DNA of 64,000 nucleotides from Toxorhynchites rutilus septentrionalis (lineage: Eukaryota > Arthropoda > Insecta > Diptera > Culicidae). Both the position numbers and the translations under genes were made by a program. This document shows, piece by piece, positions 11,251 to 21,769 of the stretch (position 1 is its first letter; each line of letters begins with the position of its first letter). The stretch spans positions 33,937,878 to 34,001,877 of the forward strand of contig NC_073746.1 in NCBI RefSeq assembly GCF_029784135.1, given 5' to 3'. Below the pieces are notes generated by a model. The model was given only the letters and a program-made list of their open reading frames with translations. It had not been told where the DNA came from and made no database searches.

Positions 11251-14200
11251 TTCAGGCGCTAGAGCAGAAACAACGAAGGGGGGTAGCGAAAAGAGAATAT
11301 TTGCGATGTAAACTCCGCCCTTGCTTAGTAAGCCGTCGTGCACAAATCCCTCATTTTACCAGCTTGTAACTATTCTATGATCGGAGTAACAATGAAACTG
11401 TTTTCTATCAATGAAAACCGAGTTCTTAATATCTAATTATAATCTCAACTAATGTGTCAACGAACACAACCTTGCATCCCTTCATTTTCCTATCGGGAGT
11501 CCATCATTAGTAAATCTCATTTCCTCGCAAAGCTTTCCCATTCGGCAGAGGTGATGATTCTGTTTACCGTATATTTACAGCAGAACTTCAGGAATGAGGG
11601 CGTTATTAATGAACGCAATTTCATACATATAATAAAGCTTTTATCATGCTTTCCGCGCATTGCCTGTGGATATAACCGTTAACTTTTACTGCGCATCGAA
11701 ATCATTTCCCCCCTTCCACAGCGTTAAAGGCGAAGGGGGCAAAGGTGAAAAATTATTCCTCGTTGCCTCCAAATTTTTCAGTTCACGATGGATGCTGGGT
11801 GGAAGTGTTTTCCCTCAGAAAACTGGTGAGCGCGAGTGAGAGTGTATTTAGGAGCCGATTATGATTATGTTATGGTATGGAGAACAATTAGAGGTTTGAT
11901 TTAATAATTTTCTCTCAGTGATCAATGAACCAACATAGATTCCATCATTCTGAAATTTTTCTTAACACAATCTCACTGCTATATCGTGGGACATCGCATA
12001 TATGTAACTTCTTGAAAGGTATAATACTTCTTGTTTGTCCTTATCTTATCATACAGTTTTTGAAATTTTCATATTTTTATATTGTCAATTCATTCTCGAA
12101 ATTGTAAGGTCTGAAGCCTGAAGCTTGAAGACTCCTCTTTCGAAGTAACAATTTAACACGTAACAAGCAATTTATTGAGATTTGCACTGATTCAGGTTAA
12201 TTCAATCCAATGTTTATTCACATTGAACCAGCACTTCAATGTTTTTTTTTCATACGCCCAGGAAGGAACGACTCGATTGGATTATTCACAGAAGATACGA
12301 TACAAAGCAGAAGATTCTTTCCGTTTGATTTGCAATCAGTCTTCGAACGGGTAATATGGTTCCCAACAGACACGAATCTGAGCAAAGGAAATCAAGCACG
12401 AAATCATATCACACCGTGTAGTGAAGGCCGATAGTAGGGCGAAACATGGAGTGGAGTCCCCTGATTCGTATTTGCTTACGCGTATCGTCCACCATCGGTT
12501 GAGGCTCCCGCTAAGGATCAGCGAACAACCTAAATGGGAAGGAAAAGTGCAAACAATGGTTCTGGGCAGCTTCTAAATGAACGCGCTGGCAGTGATAGAT
12601 TCGAAGGTGAGAAAGTTAGAACTTTTCTTTGACATAACTTTAGGAGCAAATTTTACGTAACTTTAGTGAAGCAGAGCGTAAGAACGAAAGTTGTTTCGGT
12701 AGATAAAAACGTAATTGAGGGTTATTCTATGTGATCCATCATTAAATTACCACGAGTTACTAACAAAATGAGGCTTTTCTCGTGACAATGAAACAAAAAT
12801 AACTGAAAAGTTGTGTTTTATAGAATAAACGTCTTTAAAAAATTGTTTAGCCTTTAAACCGCTTACAACATACTTTCAAGCTTATGATCAAACAGCTACA
12901 GAGATGACACCCTCTCGGTGCCGAATCCGTCAAACAGCGATCGTGAAGCTCAATTCTTTTTACCTTCGCAGGGAAAAAAACAAATAAAGTAACGACAATC
13001 AGCGAACAGTAACTTCAATCCTTTTTGTCAAAAGTTCCGCTGAAATTGTGAAACTTTCCCGTTGATGTCGGTACGGAACGAATGGAACTAATTCGGATGC
13101 GGGCGTCAATTGTGTACAAATATCCAAGACGGCGGGTAATCGTCTTTGTGCCATTCTCCACCTACACCACAATTGCCACTTCCTTTGTGAAGTTACGCCC
13201 GCGGGGGCGTTGCTTGCGCTGTCTCGAAGAACCTTTCCCCATTGTTTCCCTTCGATAAAGTTCGTTGGAGTGGCGGAGGAGAAACCTGGCACCGAATGGG
13301 AAAAATAATAAAACTCAAAACATTGCGAAAAGTTTTCACTGCTGATGCTGTCATTCGGTTGGATTTGATGATGCACCTTTTGGAACAATTGGAAGGAAAA
13401 CTTGCTCATTTTTACTTCTTGCTCCGATGGGTGGGTGTGGGTGGAGTGAGTGCGAGCACAAAGAAAGCGTCGGAAAAGTTTCTGCTGGTTTATTTTATAG
13501 AGGGTGTAGTAAGCCATTTCCCGTACAACTCCAACCCAGAAAAAAGGCGATGCCTGACCCAGTTCGCATGTCTGGATTATTCCATCTCTTGGTGGTTCAT
13601 CACCTAGAGCCTGTGACCACAAAGCATCTGCGGAAGAAATAAAGAATCAAACGGAATGTCAACACCACTCAAACAGGAGAAGGGATGCTTTAAACTCCTA
13701 GGGAAAAAATTAGTACCTTCTCGCTTTGACAGAGCAAGAACAAGACGAAGGATTTTTAATTAACGTACATGTCCCAATTATGCCGTGTCTTTGGACTCCC
13801 CCACTCCGAAGGATCGCTGCGAGCTATCGCGATGAAACCTTGAAGAAAACAAAACAAGGTGTAGTGATATAAAACATTGTTCTTCACACATATAATCAGG
13901 AATGCCTTGGAGCGGTTGTTGTTCCGCCTCTGTTTGTTATTCTTGTATTGTGGAAAGAAATGTAAGGATAATTGAAACAGCTGGAAAAAGCACGTTCCCA
14001 TGTATCGTATCGTTTCACTGTGTGAGAAGTGCAAACAAACGGAAACTGGTTATTCAGGATATTTGTTGTGAAAGGTCAGACATATAATCGAAACCTACAT
14101 TGAGGAATTCTTCCTCATCCATTTTTCGGGCATATGATCAGATCATTGTAAAATAACAATAATTTTAATGAATTACATGATTCGTTTTGAAATCTATTCA

Positions 14201-14590
14201 GCATGAACATTACAAAGGGAAATTGCTCTCTTTCACTTTTGATTTTCTGGAGAAATAGAAGGATTTAATTGAATGAATAATGCAATTTTCATAATGAAAT
14301 TTCATGACACAAAATTCACCTTTAACTCTTTGCGGTCGTTTGTCTTCTTCCAGCCACCACAGCAAGGAATCATACTAAATACTTCATTCAACGATGTAAT
14401 AGTTTACAGTTTTTCTAAACTAATTTTAAACGAAAACTGAATTTGGGGGTCGACGGGGTCTGAAAATCGACCCCTGTTACCCCTAATAATTCAAATTCTT
14501 ATTTTTTTTAATTCCATTTCTTTACTTATTTAAGCTTATTAGCATTTTAGCTGTAACAGAGCCGGATTTTAATCGTGTACATGTCGCATG
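11251..14590. other. Unassigned, partly GC-richer sequence
   Basis: No terminal repeats or recognisable proteins were seen. About 12990-13640 is open on both strands (up to 207 codons on minus, 121 and 71 on plus), but the predicted peptides lack any domain, signal peptide or composition typical of a conserved protein. Overlapping opposite-strand ORFs of this kind are usually chance. A small inverted pair ggggtcga/tcgacccc occurs at about 14447-14475. Probably intergenic or intronic host DNA. Confidence 0.4.
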
Positions 14591-14961
14591 CAGTGTTATT
14601 TTTGGTACAGATTCTGTACGATACAGAGTACAGATTTTCGTCAAAAAGTACAGATTGGTACAGATTTTTTCCGCGGGTGAAATTTGAAAAAAAAAACTAC
14701 ATAAGGGTACATGATAACTTTTACGCCGCAGTATCGCTTGGTGCGACAGTTCGAACCTTTTAATAAATTATAGTATGCAATCTAGATTCAGAAAAACTAT
14801 GTATAAGTGATATATGTAGTAAATAAATGAGTTTTTTTATGCTAATAAAATGAATTTTTCACTACATCGAATATTTTCGATGGTACAGATTTTTGGAAGA
14901 AAAAGTGCAGATTAGTAAGATTTTTAACCCCTCTGGTACAGATTAAAATTAGGCAACACTG
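14591..14961. mobile_element. hAT-type MITE, 371 bp
   Basis: Ends CAGTGTT... and ...AACACTG, flanked by an 8-bp duplication with one change (GTCGCATG at 14583-14590, GTCACATG at 14962-14969). Both subterminal regions hold repeated GTACAGATT motifs, about four on the left and two in inverse orientation on the right, the usual pattern of hAT transposase binding sites. There is no coding capacity. It is a different family from the element at 5221-6355, though both target duplications end in CATG. Confidence 0.82.
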
Positions 14962-14989
14962 GTCACATGTTTTTGTCGTATCTATAAAT

Positions 14990-15295
14990 AGCACATTACA
15001 CAGTAGCCATTTAGGCGTAAGAGTATTCCTTCTGTTCATTCATTGTTCAGCTAGATCACCCGACAGCGGAGACAGTTGATGTGATCATTGTTGTGTTATT
15101 TAGCATGTTTCTTGCAGAGCAGAGCATGGGTGAATCGATCTTCATTCGACCGTGGATCTATCTCCATCGCTGTTGATTGTTGCGTGGACGTGGTTATTGT
15201 GTAACAACACAAAGATGGTCAATTGAGGACCTTTAGTTTTGAACTCACGATCGATCGCTTACTAAGCGAACGCGCAACCAATATGGCTACGAAGA
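14990..15295 (-). mobile_element. tRNA-derived SINE
   Basis: Read on the minus strand, the head (about 15290-15230) resembles a tRNA. An A-box-like 'tagccatattggttgcg' is followed by an anticodon-arm-like 'cgttcgcttagtaagcg' and a B-box-like 'gtgagttcaaaact'. The body continues to about 14990 without coding potential. An internal RNA polymerase III promoter in this layout is the hallmark of tRNA-derived SINEs. I recall this consensus as an Aedes-type SINE, but no search was run. Exact borders and target duplications were not resolved. Confidence 0.72.
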
Positions 15296-15476
15296 CGAAG
15301 AAAAATTCTTATTTGAAACATTCAAGATACTGTATAAATTATAAAATATGTTATTGTTCTAAGAATGATTAATACTTCAGTACCAAGTATGATTGTTGTA
15401 CTTTTCGGTAAGTAAAAAAGCGTAAACCGATATAGTGGTTCTTAGATTTTCGATTCGGATTCTGGTAATTTTGTTC

Positions 15477-15499
15477 CTTTACACAAAACATTAGACTCG
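15477..15499 (+). repeat. 23-bp direct repeat, left copy
   Basis: CTTTACACAAAACATTAGAC plus TCG; exact copy at 17638-17660. Sequence on the outer and inner sides of the two copies is unrelated, as expected for a target duplication or a recombination footprint. Confidence 0.9.
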
Positions 15500-17637
15500 C
15501 GAGTTCGGGTTGAGCAACGTAATGGACAAGATGTGCGCGTTTGTGCTCCGCTTCGTTATTTCCGATTAATTGAGTTTTTAATAAGCTATGATTATGGAAA
15601 TGGCTGAAAAGTGTGCTTTGTGTGCTTCTAGTGAATTCGGAAGCAATGAGGTTTTGTTAAATTCACTGCATAGATAATAAATAGGAAAGAAAAATTTGTG
15701 AAGTGAAATGAACGAAGCCATTTTTTCCAGTTTGTGTTGGTCAAAACTTTGTGTTTCGTTGTGTTAACCAGTCGTCGTGCAATTTGTTCTGTGATGTAGT
15801 TCCCTTGTCGACGCGTGTGTTGCGATATTGATGCAAACGATTTAGCTTCATCTTATATCTATATGAACTCGTTGATCGTTTATGTAATCTAGTGGTTGCA
15901 TTTGCAAGTGTGAGATGTGTGTTTCGGTGTGTAAATATCACGGTCCAAAAATCGCCGTCATGGTACCGGTCTGAGCAGGCAGCAGCGTGAGCTAAGTTCT
16001 CTCGTTCTCAAAGTCTTCTCCTCTCTCTCATTCACATATATTTAAGGATTTTCTCCCTCCTATATTACATATTTTATTTAGTCTAATTCCAATTAGAAAA
16101 CGAACTGTACACTTGCTTCCATATCAGCTCTCTTCTTGCTCTAACTATCCCTTCTATTTTCTTGTTCGTATTGTGTAGGCTATGGACTTAAAAGTTCATT
16201 CGCCTCTAAAATTCGTTCTGTCCTCCGGGAAAGTCTTACGATAATGGTGGTTGTTATTTCGTTTTTCCTCAATAATACCAATTACGTTCTTATTATTATT
16301 TACTAATATAATTTATTATACATTATTCATCGTCAATTCGTTATTTCATTTCTAGCGGATTCCGGGGTAATGATGTATGCTACATACAAGAAAATTCGTT
16401 CCTTTCAGTCATCTTCCAATGATTGCGTACTACATCGTAATACATAATATCAGTGATAGATTAAAATAATTTTCCCCAACATCAGAGATTTTTAAACGGT
16501 AGATGATAGCTGCAAGTGCAAGAATAGTGTAACGGCGACGCGTGTCAGGCTCGAATTTGCGATTGCTATATTTTAGATTAATAGTTTATGAAGATTAATA
16601 GTAGGTTTTAGAAACCTGTAGCATTTAGATGAAGGAATGAAAAAATTCTATCGTATATTTAGTATTGAGAATTGTGTTTTTGTTTTTCATTTCAAATATT
16701 GGGTTAGATTTTGTTTTCAAGATTTACGCTTAGAGCTTGAGATTTTGGATTTTTCATTCTAGAATTCTAATTTTCCTCAGGTTTCACAAAGATAGCTTTT
16801 CTCCGTCGCGATTAGGGTTCGATCAAGAGTGCACTCGTTCATTATAATATATTGCCGGTTTCCAACTGATTTTAGAGGAGTTCTTTCAGTTTTCTTTTCA
16901 GGTTTCAAAAACTCTTCGCCGTCTTGATTAGTGTTCGATAAACAGTACACGTTCGAAGATATTCTATCGGTTACCTTCTCAGGTTTCCCAAACATAACTT
17001 TCCGTAGTTGTGATTGGAGTTCAAAAAAGAGTATTCGCGATAATTAACGGAATATATCGCTTGTCTTATTGATTTAAGTCTAGTTCTCTCGGCTACCTTC
17101 TCAGGTTTCCCAAAGGTAACTCTAGGCCGTTGTGATTGGAGCTCGATGAAAGTACGCGTGATAAATAACAGAATATATAGCCGATTCAATTAGTTATACA
17201 GGTTTTCCTTCCCAGGATACCTAAAGATAATCTCAACGTGTGTTCTCATAACTCATAAGAAATTAGGAATTCGATTTCGTCAAGTGGTCGTCAGTTCACG
17301 TTTACATAATCATATCACTTACCTCAGTGAATCCTGATTCTTACCTCTCCCACTAACAACTATCCCTCCCATAAACGCTAGGGAACCACGCTGTAGAGGC
17401 GACCCTTCTGGCCTTCGGGCGGCGGATATCGTACTAACATTCCTTCCCTTCCCCTGGTGACTGTAAGGACGTGGCCGGCGTCGTTATTGACCATTTAAAG
17501 CTCGAATCGCCGAAAATTGCACAAGGAGAATGATTTGCTAGTCCCAAGCGTCATTCTGTGTGTTCTTTGTGCAATTTGGTTGGTTCAGGTCAATCACGGA
17601 GAGCAACTACGAATTGTACAGTCTACCCAAGCTCAAG
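15500..17637. mobile_element. 2.1 kb non-coding segment bounded by 23-bp direct repeats
   Basis: Exact 23-bp direct repeats bracket 2138 bp with no ORF of interest. The segment contains a pyrimidine-rich zone (15990-16140), a tandem array (16771-17225) and a GC-richer 3' part (17370-17640) with 'ggcgacccttctggccttcg' and 'ggacgtggccggcgtcg'. No poly-A tail, TG/CA ends or long inverted ends were seen, so no known class fits well. Some sub-sequences feel familiar as a mosquito high-copy repeat, but this was not verified. Confidence 0.5.
16771..17225 (+). repeat. Degenerate tandem repeat, about 80-120 bp period
   Basis: Five units each contain a pyrimidine-rich stretch and 'cagg' before a GTTTCCCAAA-like core (cores at about 16781, 16902, 16983, 17105 and 17215). 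The core is followed by 'gttgtgattggagttcg'-like sequence in four units. Spacing is 121, 81, 122 and 110 bp. Each unit therefore also looks like a splice acceptor, which may be coincidental. Confidence 0.75.
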
Positions 17638-17660
17638 CTTTACACAAAACATTAGACTCG
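17638..17660 (+). repeat. 23-bp direct repeat, right copy
   Basis: Identical to 15477-15499 and followed by T-rich sequence that differs from the left copy's downstream flank. Confidence 0.9.
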
Positions 17661-20600
17661 TATTTTTTTATTTTTCATGAGGGTGCCTATATTTATCATA
17701 TTTTTTCTTGAAAGCTGAGGTTTTTTTACAGAACATATTCAAAAATCAGAGATGTGATATTTTTTCGTTCTAGAGCTGTGATTTTCTAAAGTTAGCTGAT
17801 GGTACAAAAAATATTTCTCAAAAATTTATAACTTTTGAACTACTGAACCGATTCAGATAACCAATATATCAAATTGAGGCCAATGAACTAGTCTTCTTCG
17901 AAAAAAATATTACACATTCGAAAAGATTGTATTCTAGTCGCATGGATCTAGCCTACTCTCATATTGAACGAAGACTGAAAACAAGTTAACTTTTAAAAAT
18001 AAAACTCAAAAACGATAAAAATCACATCGCTGATTTATGAGTTATGTGAATAAAACCTCACCTTTCAAGAAAAAATATTAGGTAGGGGAAAATTTTTTCC
18101 ATTATTTTTGGTAAAATTCAAAACTATTTTTAATATGCCTCGGATTGTCCGATTTGGGTCAAATATGCACAGTTTTGTTGCAAAATTTGTTGCCTTTCTG
18201 AAGGTGTCCTTATTGGCGATAAACACTAGAAATAGATTTTTACAATCTTCTCTTCATCCCATAAGAAAGATAAGAAACTCTGGAAATTTTGCAATGCGAT
18301 GAAAAGGTGATAATCGCTTGATGCCGGGTTCGGGCTATATTGTGGATGCATTAAAACATCCAAATCAAGCTCTCGGAAATGTGTGGCCTTGCGTTGTACT
18401 GATGGAATACAAAACCTCTTCTGTTAGCCAGTTTTAAACGTTTCTGGTCAATCGCTAGCTTCAAACGGGACATTGGTTGACAGTAAAGATCTCAATTTAG
18501 TATATTGCACTAAAATAAAAATTTAAAAAACATAAGAACAAAAAAGTTTTGAAAAAAAAAAAAAAATTGCAAAATAAATCAAGATGCACGTTATTGACTG
18601 TTGCGGTATCGACACCATACAAACCAATCGTAATTTCCGCGCCTTGCATTTTCGCATTTATAAAAGCAAAGGTGTAAAATGTACCGAATTTTCTCTTTGT
18701 TGACCTCCATTGTTAACACCGTGTAAATCACAACCGAATGAAACAAACAAAAAACATCAAAAGATTTTTTTTTGTGTGAAATGTCACCTTTACAACTAGT
18801 CTAAACTTGAAATTGTATGATCGATATTACGCGAGATATTGATCACCAAAGCCAGCATATATAATATAATCAAAATATAGCGCTCTCAAACAAAAAAACA
18901 AAATTCAATTTGTTTCCAGTTGTAATTTTTTTTTTCGAAAGAGAACTAGCTCATTGGATTCAATTTGATATGTCAATTATTTGAATCGGTTCTGTGGTTA
19001 AGAAGTTATGAGTTTTTTAAAAGATTCATTTTGGGAAAAATGGTTTTTGGGACCATCAGTCAACTTTGAAAAATCCTAACTTAAAAACGATAAAAATCAC
19101 ATATTTGAATTTTGGATATGTTTCGTAAAAAATTCTTCGCTTTCAAGAAAAAATATAAAAATATACAGCGCCCTCTAGTCCGAAACCATGTAAACTATAA
19201 AAAAAACAAATACAATCAACAAGTGCGGAAATAAAATCCAAATTTTCTGAATTTTCTTTTCCAGTTAATTATCTTTAATTTGACATGTCGATCATCTGAA
19301 TCGGTCCAGTACTTCAAAAGTAGCTCCAACTATTTGAAACATCTTTGTAAAATAAAGTTTTTCGCTATCACTTTAAATAATCGATATAGCGCTTTTTTCT
19401 AAGTAGTTACGTTAGGGTCATCATGGAAAAACTGTTTTTTTGCTCTAACTTTTATACTTCAAATTCTACATGCAAACTGTCTTCGAATGACTTTTAGAGC
19501 TTACTAATACAAACATTTTTCGATGCAGAACTTGTCAAAATCTCAACTTTACTCAAAGTTATTGATATTTCTTCCCAAAAAATACGCTCTTTTCAATTGT
19601 TTTTTTTTTTAACGATTTTTTAAAGCTACTTTTTTCATGCGGTCCCTATTCCCCGCACAAAAAAAGGTTTGCCTGTGTTTTAAAAGATAGAAAAAAAACT
19701 TTGTTTTACAAAGTTGTTTAAAATAACTGGAGCTACAATATTGTCGAGCTATGTTTATCTCTATCTATAAAGATATGAAAGTTAGTTTTTTCATTTCATC
19801 GACAATTTTGGTCACTCTATTTTTGACAACATAGAAATGACCGCTCTATCATATGTAACAACTTTGTCTAAGACAGTTTTTGTCTACAGAATAACTGTCG
19901 GGCTCTAAATGCTAATTTACACTTAAATGCATCTCCTTTACCATTGTGCATTGGCAACACCATCTCTGATTGTAATGAAGTATTGTGGGTGTATAGAGAT
20001 TAGCCATTTAAGAAACATTGCGTATTTGAAATCTCCAAAAAAGAATAAGACTACTTTTTGAAAAGGCCCAAAGTTTTTTCACAAAAAAATATAACTTACA
20101 AACTATAATACCAAAAATATTTGGTCAAAGAGAGGAAATGGTTCAAATTTTCAAAAATAATACTAATAATAAAATAAAAATTAATTTTTCTCAAAAAAAA
20201 AAAAATGTTTTCAAAATTATATAAAAAAAAATGATATCTATCATTCATACAATAATGAATACACTAATATTCAATCCTATAATGAAGGATTCAACAATTT
20301 CTTAGATTTCATTCTTCGACGATTTTTTTTTATAATTTTTTTCGAAAAAAAATGTTTAAGAAACATAAGATTAAACAAAATCTGACTCAAAAACTTTAAG
20401 ATTTACAAAATTGGGTCAGAGAATGAATTATAGGAAATTGTTTAATCATTCATCAAACAAATTTCAAAAATTTCGATGAAATTAATTTTTCCCATATTTT
20501 TTTTTAGATTCTGAACGAAAATTATATGAATAGTCCATGTGAAGAGATTTTCTAACAATAATTTTTTCATGTTTTATTAGAACAATTACTATCAATGTTT

Positions 20601-20944
20601 AAAAAAAATTAACTCGTAACATTTTTGTGTATATATTATCTCGATTGAAATGTTCTAAAAACATTTTTCTGTTTTGAAACATGTCAAGTGTATATAAAAC
20701 GCGAGAATTTACACACAAAAATGTTACGGGTAAAACATTATTTTTTTCCAGGAATCTCCAAACAAAACTGCCCTATATTCCACATGAGAATAAAGATAGA
20801 AAGTTGACGTCTTCGACAAAAGTCCCCAATTTAATGAGATCTAAAACTATTTCGAAAACATACATACATCGACTTTGAAGATAATTAGGATTAGTTGTAA
20901 TTTTTTCAAAGAAAAAATGGAAAATTTGTTGTTAGAAAGACATC
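17661..20944. other. AT-rich zone of old dispersed repeats
   Basis: Repeated modules such as 'gaaccgattcagataac', 'cgaaaccatgtaaactat' and 'cgatcatctgaatcggtcc' occur here and again at 38465-38650. 18645-18860 repeats 10310-10510. Homopolymer A and T runs are frequent. No coding evidence. The repeats recur as blocks, suggesting remnants of one or two unnamed elements. Confidence 0.5.
20615..20730. repeat. Inverted repeat pair GTAACATTTTTGTGT
   Basis: A 15-bp sequence at about 20617-20631 recurs inverted at about 20713-20728 (acacaaaaatgttac), separated by about 80 bp of AT-rich DNA. A related motif 'cgttacatttttgtgtg' appears near 59769. It could be the terminal repeats of a very small MITE or a coincidental hairpin. 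Confidence 0.5.
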
Positions 20945-21767
20945 TTCCTCGTAAAATTAGGGCGCAATAAATATTTCTATGATGTTTAGACGATCCACCT
21001 CCCTCTCTAAGGGGGGACTGCCAAACAAATGAAACACAAATTTCTGCATTATTCGAGAATTAATCAAGCAAACGAAACCAAATATAGCATGTGGAGGTTG
21101 TGGAGGCAATTGAAAATTTTCGGAGAACTCTGAAGGAAAAAGGGAAAATTCAGAAAATTAAATTCCCATATGTTCTACAATTATATAGTGACAAGTGCTG
21201 TTAGTCCATTTGATATTTGCGCTAGCGAAATTGATCTTTGTTTGAAAATGGAAATGGATTTTAATGTGATGAAGTGCACTCCTATATCTTCTTCTATCTA
21301 TACCAAAAAAAAAAAAAAGGATCGCCAGATGTGTTGATAAGAGCAGAACTCGAGAAAGGCATTGTCCGATATAGTCTGTCTGTCTTTATTCTATCATATT
21401 TTCTGTATAAAACATTTATTCCATGCAACGGAGAAACATGTTATTTACAAGTGTGTAGCATTCATAGAATCCACGCCTTCTGCATTACATAACATAACTA
21501 GCATAATAAACAACCAGAAGTGGTTGAAAAATCTTAAACGAGAATTGTGTCTGAATATAATCTGATATTATAATGATGAGTTTTGTTAGAAATACTAGGA
21601 ATTTTATAGTAAAATGTAAATTCAACGGAGACGAATAGAAGATCAATCAATGAACAGTTCTGAGATTGGACCCATAAACTTACTCATAGTAAGAAAACGT
21701 GAATGTTTAAAGGTATTGATAACAAAAAACAATTTTTTGGCGGGACGAAGTATGCCGGGTCAGCTAG
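20945..21767 (+). mobile_element. Non-autonomous Helitron copy with intact 3' end
   Basis: The 3' end 'ggcgggacgaag...gccgggtcagctag' finishes with CTAG at 21764-21767 followed by T. The body matches the inverted copy at 40887-41640 (shared 'aaacgtgaatgtttaaaggt', 'aacatgttattta', 'gcagaaatttgtgtttcattt') and, in its left part, the 5' fragment at 30810-31255. No Rep/helicase is encoded. The 5' TC end is not present here, so this copy is truncated. Confidence 0.75.
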
Positions 21768-21769
21768 TT

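Noticed and set aside
12999..13622. 207-codon minus-strand ORF, with 121- and 71-codon plus-strand ORFs over it
   Set aside because: No domain, signal or composition of a real protein, and both strands are open; most likely chance in a GC-richer patch.
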